Below, piece after piece: positions 7,068 through 10,076 of a stretch of DNA of 10,076 nt. Under the pieces are notes generated by a model. It was not told where the DNA came from, did no database searches, and saw only the letters and a program-made list of their open reading frames with translations. Where the stretch lies: the NCBI GenBank assembly GCA_044464175.1, contig JBIQLO010000148.1, positions 1 to 10,076 on the forward strand, written 5' to 3'. Each line of letters opens with the position of its first letter. Within the stretch, counting starts at the first letter, position 1. This DNA comes from JBIQLO01 sp044464175. GTDB taxonomy: Bacteria; Planctomycetota; Phycisphaerae; Tepidisphaerales; Tepidisphaeraceae. Both the position numbers and the translations under genes were made by a program.

Positions 7068-8180
7068 ATGCCAACCGCAACCAAATCCAACAAGAATTCC
7101 CCCACCGCCAAGAAACTCGAGGGCATGGCCCAGGCGGTGGTCAAGTACGCCAAATCGCAGGAGGATCCCGGCTTCGACATCCCTACCCGCGCCCTCTCCA
7201 ACGCCAAATTCGATGAGAAGAAAAAGATCATAACCATGGGCGACAACGTCCAGCGGCGCAACTTCTTCAACCTCTCCCAGGCCAAGAAGTTCATGCAGAC
7301 CATGCTGGTGGCGTCGGGGTGCAAGGAACTAAACGACCAGGGCAAGACCACCAGCATCCGTGACCTCTACTACCACATGAAGCACACGATCGAGGGGACC
7401 AAAGAGAACACCTTCGACGAGCAGAGCGAAAGCGACCCGATCATCGAGGACCTGGAGGTCACCATCACCTCCCTGCGCGAGGAGCTGGGCCTCTTCGCCG
7501 AAAACAAGGGCGCCATGGTCGGCAATATCACCCTCACCGACAACGGCGACACCATCGACGGGCGAAAAATGGGCACCGGCGGCTGGTCGGTTCCTTCAAT
7601 CGTCGAGGAAAACTTCATCAAGTTCAAAAAGTGCGAGGCCAAGTTCATTCTCCTGATCGAAAAAGGCGCCGTCTGGCGCCGATTCAACGAGGACCGCTTC
7701 TGGCAGCGCCACAACTGCATCATCATCCACGGCGGCGGCCAGCCCCCGCGCGGCGTCCGTCGCCTCATGCACCGGATGCACCATGAACTCAAGCTCCCCG
7801 TCTACGTCCTGGTCGATAACGATCCCTGGGGCTATTACATCTACTCCGTCGTCAAGCAGGGCTCGATCAACCTCGCCTTCGAATCCGGCCGAATGGCCAT
7901 CCCCGCCGCCCGCTTCATCGGCATGAGCAGCTTCGACGCCGACCGCTTCGGCATCAACAAAACCGTCACCATCGCTATGAAGGATGAGGACATCCGCCGG
8001 GCCAAGGAGATCATGAACTACCCCTGGTTTGCCAAGAAAAAGGAGTGGCAAAAGGAAATCCAGCACATGCTCAAGAGCGGCGTCAAACTCGAACTCGAAG
8101 CCCTCAGCAGCAAGGATTTCTCCTTCATCACCGAAACCTACCTGCCCGAAAAGCTGAAAAAGCGTCTCTGGCTCGACTAA
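7068..8180 (+). CDS. top6A: DNA topoisomerase VI subunit A (Spo11-like catalytic subunit, 370 aa)
   Basis: This is the DNA-cleaving subunit of topoisomerase VI and a homologue of the meiotic Spo11 protein; two copies cut the two strands through tyrosyl-phosphodiester links. The winged-helix/5Y-CAP part contains SIRDLYYHMK, where the second Tyr (Tyr102) aligns with the catalytic tyrosine of the family. The Toprim fold follows, with the metal-binding Glu198 in FILLIEKGAVWRRF and the DxD pair Asp250/Asp252 in VYVLVDNDPWGYYIY. Length is normal for archaeal and plant homologues, and all expected catalytic residues are present, so it should be active. The ATG at 7068 is preceded by a weak GAGAGAAAG. 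It lies 162 bases after subunit B with no clear terminator between, so co-expression is likely. Its stop is 5 bases from the first REP-like palindrome. Confidence 0.95.
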   Translation: MPTATKSNKNSPTAKKLEGMAQAVVKYAKSQEDPGFDIPTRALSNAKFDEKKKIITMGDNVQRRNFFNLSQAKKFMQTMLVASGCKELNDQGKTTSIRDLYYHMKHTIEGTKENTFDEQSESDPIIEDLEVTITSLREELGLFAENKGAMVGNITLTDNGDTIDGRKMGTGGWSVPSIVEENFIKFKKCEAKFILLIEKGAVWRRFNEDRFWQRHNCIIIHGGGQPPRGVRRLMHRMHHELKLPVYVLVDNDPWGYYIYSVVKQGSINLAFESGRMAIPAARFIGMSSFDADRFGINKTVTIAMKDEDIRRAKEIMNYPWFAKKKEWQKEIQHMLKSGVKLELEALSSKDFSFITETYLPEKLKKRLWLD

Positions 8181-8184
8181 GAAA

Positions 8185-8209
8185 TTGTGGTGCGGGCGTC
8201 CCGCCTGCT
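8185..8209 (+). repeat. REP-like palindrome, copy 1
   Basis: A foot TTGTGGT is followed by hairpin arms GCGGGCG and CGCCTGC around TCC, then T. One arm differs from the consensus GCAGGCG by A to G, which leaves a G-T wobble. It starts 5 bases after the topoisomerase A stop codon and could protect the 3' end of that mRNA. Confidence 0.85.
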
Positions 8210-8225
8210 CTGGCCAATTTTAGAA

Positions 8226-8250
8226 TTGTGGTGCAGGCGTCCCGCCTGCT
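8226..8250 (+). repeat. REP-like palindrome, copy 2 (consensus form)
   Basis: The foot TTGTGGT is followed by a perfect 7-bp hairpin, GCAGGCG, loop TCC, CGCCTGC, then T. It is in direct orientation to copy 1 with a 41-base period, and forms an inverted pair with copy 3 about 70 bases downstream. Confidence 0.88.
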
Positions 8251-8281
8251 ATTATTCACTCCGAGATGCAATGGAGACGAA

Positions 8282-8950
8282 ATGCCCATGCCGCATCACC
8301 CGGATAGCCAGAATGAATGTGCAAGCCGGACGCCTGCACCACAACCTCCGCCGCTGGAGATCGCGCGCCGATCCGAACCGCACCTTCAGTCCGGCTCATG
8401 CCTTTTGAAACACCCGAGGGCGGCCGGGATTGTTCAAAACGCATTGCGCCATTTTGACGGCCAGCGCTATCACCTCCACGCCTGGTGTATCATGCCCAAT
8501 CATGTGCATGTCGTGATGTCGCCATTGCGTAACCATGACTTGCCAGACATCCTCCATTCATGGAAGTCGTTCACCTCACACGCGATTTATCGGGCATTCC
8601 ATCGCAAGGGGGACGTTTGGGAACGGGAGTCATTCGATCACCTGATCCGCAATGTCGAGGCGGTGGACAGGTTCATCGCATACACACAAAGAAATCCTGT
8701 CGAAGCGGGCCTATGTAACCGTTTGGAGGACTGGCCGTATTCGAGTTGTGGTGCAGGCATCCCGCCTGCTTCCTCTAATTTGATCGAAGCCGACGCAGGC
8801 GGGACGCCTGCACCACAAATACGGGCCGAGTTCATTGATCCAACCACACTGCCGTTCAACCCGCCCCGAAGACGTGGCGAACTGCCTCATCTGGAGAAAG
8901 AGGGAGGCACCTATTTTATCACGTTTCGATTGCGTGATGCTGTGCGCTGA
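8282..8950 (+). CDS. Rearranged REP-associated tyrosine transposase (RAYT, Y1 HUH family), 222 aa
   Basis: RAYTs are single-domain HUH nucleases thought to spread REP palindromes through a 5' phosphotyrosine link. The body (from about residue 30) has LKHPRAAGIVQNALRHFDG, the HUH motif in AWCIMPNHVHVVM (His74, His76), ILHSWKSFTSHAI, WERESFDHLIR, and the catalytic Tyr134 in FIAYTQRNPVEAGL, so the active-site residues are intact. The normal N-terminal first strand (GTYFxTFRL type) is missing before the body and instead appears at the C-terminus (residues 191-222). The first 21 residues partly translate REP copy 3, and residues 155-179 translate copies 4 and 5. The start at 8282 follows GGAGA by a few bases. 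An in-frame opening continues upstream into the topoisomerase gene but is not credible as coding. The gene may be a remnant; activity is uncertain. Confidence 0.75.
   Translation: MPMPHHPDSQNECASRTPAPQPPPLEIARRSEPHLQSGSCLLKHPRAAGIVQNALRHFDGQRYHLHAWCIMPNHVHVVMSPLRNHDLPDILHSWKSFTSHAIYRAFHRKGDVWERESFDHLIRNVEAVDRFIAYTQRNPVEAGLCNRLEDWPYSSCGAGIPPASSNLIEADAGGTPAPQIRAEFIDPTTLPFNPPRRRGELPHLEKEGGTYFITFRLRDAVR
8321..8344 (-). repeat. REP-like palindrome, copy 3 (degenerate, inverted)
   Basis: On the minus strand the foot TTGTGGT and first arm GCAGGCG are exact, but the second arm reads GGCTTGC. The RAYT body begins immediately after this copy, so it marks the breakpoint where the gene's original N-terminal part is missing. 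In the RAYT frame it encodes ASRTPAPQ. Confidence 0.8.
8746..8818 (+). repeat. Inverted pair of REP-like palindromes, copies 4 (+) and 5 (-)
   Basis: Copy 4 (8746-8770) has the foot TTGTGGT and arms GCAGGCA and CGCCTGC around TCC. Copy 5 (8795-8818, minus strand) matches the consensus. The copies face each other across 24 bases, so the whole 73 bases can form a long cruciform resembling a BIME unit. The pair lies in frame inside the RAYT reading frame, giving CGAGIPPA and AGGTPAPQ, just after the natural end of the catalytic body (EDWPYSS). Confidence 0.88.
8852..8947 (+). other. Displaced RAYT N-terminal module
   Basis: This stretch, in frame with the RAYT body, encodes PFNPPRRRGELPHLEKEGG then TYFITFRLRDAVR. 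That is the pattern normally found at the start of this RAYT subfamily, where LPH...GGTYFVTFRLAD precedes a helix and the HUH body. Here it comes last, just before the stop at 8948, and is enclosed by two inverted REP-like pairs. It may be a remnant of a second RAYT copy or the moved front of the same gene. Confidence 0.65.
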
Positions 8951-8984
8951 GCAGGTGCCGCTTCCAGTTCAATCTGTCGGGTTG

Positions 8985-9045
8985 TTATGGTTGCAGGCGT
9001 CTTGCCCGCTCCATCATACGAGCAGGCGGGACGCCTGCACCACAA
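8985..9045 (+). repeat. Inverted pair of REP-like palindromes, copies 6 (degenerate, +) and 7 (-)
   Basis: Copy 6 (8985-9010) has a degenerate foot TTATGGTT, first arm GCAGGCG and altered second arm TGCCCGC. Copy 7 (9021-9045, minus strand) matches the consensus including the terminal T. They are separated by 10 bases and can form one long hairpin. The pair closes the repeat block downstream of the displaced RAYT module. Confidence 0.82.
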
Positions 9046-9078
9046 ATGCCGGCCGGACAATTTAATGTGGGCGCGGCA

Positions 9079-9104
9079 GTAGGGTCCGCAGTACTCTGCC
9101 GACC
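9079..9104 (+). repeat. GTAG-preceded hairpin, possible second REP family
   Basis: GTAG (9079-9082) directly precedes an imperfect palindrome: GGTC, one mismatch, GCAG, loop TACT, CTGC, mismatch, GACC. A 5' GTAG tetranucleotide before a short hairpin is the layout of classical REP elements. The sequence differs from the seven copies of the main family, and only one copy is seen here. Confidence 0.4.
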
Positions 9105-9128
9105 ATCGCTCCGGCTTGAGGCCTAAAT

Positions 9129-9237
9129 GGTAGCAGGGGCTACCAGCCCGTGGCCCGCGTACGCGCGGGCAACTACATGAGCCAATGCAAAATTCACGAT
9201 AGGCCGACGATGCCATCCGCGCAACGGGCTAAAGCCC
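9129..9237. repeat. Cluster of short inverted repeats in non-coding sequence
   Basis: Three further hairpins lie between the REP block and the membrane-protein gene. GGTAGC-AGGG-GCTACC (9129-9144) overlaps and competes with GGGCT-ACC-AGCCC (9137-9149). GCCCGCG-TACG-CGCGGGC (9153-9170) has a perfect 7-bp stem. GGGCT-AA-AGCCC (9226-9237) repeats the GGGCT/AGCCC theme. None is followed by a T-run on either strand, so they are not obvious terminators. No gene is seen in 9046-9250. Confidence 0.5.
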
Positions 9238-9250
9238 CCTGGCCATGTTC

Positions 9251-9823
9251 CTATTGCTTCATCACCGGCTCGAAACCGTGCCCTGCCCGCACGGCTGGCG
9301 GCGTCGGCGTCCACAGGATGGCGAAAAAGACCAGTGTGCAGGCGGCGGCCAGAACATAGTAGCCGTACAAAAGCGTTCCGCTTTCATTGGAGAGCCACGT
9401 ATAGATGGGCATCAGCCACCAAGCCACCAGGCTCCAGGACAGCCAACCCCTCCGGGCGATCCGCGGAGAACGGGGCGCCCGCAATAAATAGCCTGGACTC
9501 AAAAGAAACAGGATCAGACTGAAAATCATCAACAAACAAGCGAACGGCATGACAAGCCCAAACACACCACCGTGCCGAAGAATCTCGGAAATCGCGGCAA
9601 ACCCATCTTCCCATATGTTTCCGACAGTTGCACAAGGCCATACCACAGTCCACACGATTGTTGCCCAAGTGGGCATCGTTTGCGGCTTACCCCACAAGAT
9701 CGCTCCATACCATCCCGGCAGCCATAAGCTGATCCAAAATCCGATCCACCCGATCGCAAGCAAATACCAGCGCGCGACGGATAAGGGCAATGGAGCCGTG
9801 AGAATCTCGGAGGACTTGCTCAT
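9251..9823 (-). CDS. Unrecognised Trp-rich integral membrane protein (190 aa)
   Basis: No family is recognised. The product has about four or five hydrophobic segments, near residues 17-36, 52-68, 85-111, 126-142 and 152-171, with a basic stretch RAPRSPRIARR (about 115-125) as a likely cytoplasmic loop, and many Trp residues. No cleavable signal, enzyme motif or cofactor motif is visible. The start is placed at the ATG at 9823; a GTG at 9832 would add three residues, and neither has a convincing ribosome binding site. The gene stands alone, facing the repeat region. Its hydrophobicity pattern argues for a real gene rather than a shadow frame, because no better frame overlaps it. Role unknown. 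Confidence 0.7.
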   Translation of the reverse strand: MSKSSEILTAPLPLSVARWYLLAIGWIGFWISLWLPGWYGAILWGKPQTMPTWATIVWTVVWPCATVGNIWEDGFAAISEILRHGGVFGLVMPFACLLMIFSLILFLLSPGYLLRAPRSPRIARRGWLSWSLVAWWLMPIYTWLSNESGTLLYGYYVLAAACTLVFFAILWTPTPPAVRAGHGFEPVMKQ

Positions 9824-9851
9824 GAAATACACTCAACAACAGTAGGTCCGC

Positions 9852-9874
9852 CCGGTGCCCGGAAGGGGGACCGG
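9852..9874. other. Hairpin upstream of the membrane-protein gene
   Basis: CCGGT, G, CCC, loop GGAA, GGG, GG, ACCGG folds into an 8-bp stem with a small internal loop. It lies 28 bases upstream of the minus-strand start codon at 9823 and would be in that gene's leader if transcription begins further right. No strong promoter was found; a TAGAAT on the minus strand at 9944-9949 lacks a good -35. Confidence 0.3.
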
Positions 9875-9998
9875 CCGAATCGGGTGAAAAACCCCTTGTT
9901 CCCATCCGGCTCGAATCGTAGTTGTCGCGTCACCTCTCAGCGCATTCTATTCCGCCAAGCCGGTCCTCACTAGTCACGCCAGGGCCCTTCTCCCTTCC

Positions 9999-10031
9999 GC
10001 GCTGCGCTTTTGGCGCCAAATCGCGCAGCGC
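9999..10031. repeat. Nested palindrome in the right-hand non-coding region
   Basis: Outer arms GCGCTGCGC (9999-10007) and GCGCAGCGC (10023-10031) are perfect 9-base complements, and between them TTTGGCGCCAAA (10009-10020) is itself a perfect palindrome, offset by one base. A-rich sequence follows on the plus strand, so it is not a terminator for plus-strand transcription. The rest of 9824-10076 shows no gene in either strand. Confidence 0.6.
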
Positions 10032-10076
10032 AAAATCAGGCAAAAAACTTCGTGAAAAAAAGAATTATCGCCCCTG

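Noticed and set aside
8045..8281. Upstream extension of the RAYT reading frame into the topoisomerase A gene
   Set aside because: The extension is a different frame of an established gene and then translates REP copies 1 and 2. The ATG at 8282 with GGAGA upstream is a more credible start.
8185..9045. CRISPR array
   Set aside because: The repeats vary in orientation and spacing, are palindromic with a constant foot, and no spacer-repeat regularity or cas genes are present. They fit REP-like elements.
9957..9967. 11-base match between 9957-9967 and the first bases of the window (AAGCCGGTCCT)
   Set aside because: It is a short GC-rich match, with different flanks and one copy inside coding sequence. 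It is most likely chance, not a duplication or attachment site.

Overview
The window is a GC-rich bacterial chromosome segment with tightly packed genes, little Shine-Dalgarno signal at several starts, and dispersed palindromes next to a REP-associated tyrosine transposase (RAYT). The repeat type and the RAYT subfamily resemble those of the Planctomycetota/Verrucomicrobiota group. That placement is an impression from recalled sequence style, not a search, and is weak.

Layout. (1) 1-3183, + strand: the 3' end of an ABC exporter half-transporter, a complete second half-transporter, and a YhcH/YjgK/YiaL (TabA-like) sugar-anomerase-type gene, closely spaced. The two ABC subunits have complementary defects (Asp for the catalytic Glu in one, a non-canonical signature in the other), the hallmark of an asymmetric heterodimeric exporter. 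(2) 3200-4492, - strand: a RhlE-type DEAD-box RNA helicase with a long, possibly attenuated leader. (3) 4493-4862: a divergent regulatory region with a good sigma70-like promoter facing right and a structured leader. (4) 4863-8180, + strand: both subunits of DNA topoisomerase VI, B then A. This type IIB enzyme is typical of archaea and plants and patchy in bacteria. The B subunit has a charged insertion, an acidic tail and an Arg where a Lys is expected in the WKxY motif. (5) 8181-9045: seven copies of a REP-like palindrome surrounding and invading a RAYT gene. The RAYT's usual N-terminal segment lies downstream of its catalytic body, so the locus looks scrambled along repeat boundaries. (6) 9046-9250: non-coding, with several different short hairpins, one preceded by GTAG as in classical REP sequences. 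(7) 9251-9823, - strand: an unrecognised small membrane protein. (8) 9824-10076: no gene; one hairpin and one strong nested palindrome.

How the genes relate. The two ABC genes should form one membrane exporter of unknown substrate. Topoisomerase VI A and B should form an A2B2 enzyme that relaxes and decatenates DNA. The helicase diverges from the topoisomerase genes across about 370 bases but need not be functionally linked. The RAYT/REP block begins 5 bases after the topoisomerase A stop codon and marks a switch from compact housekeeping-style coding to repeat-rich accessory sequence.
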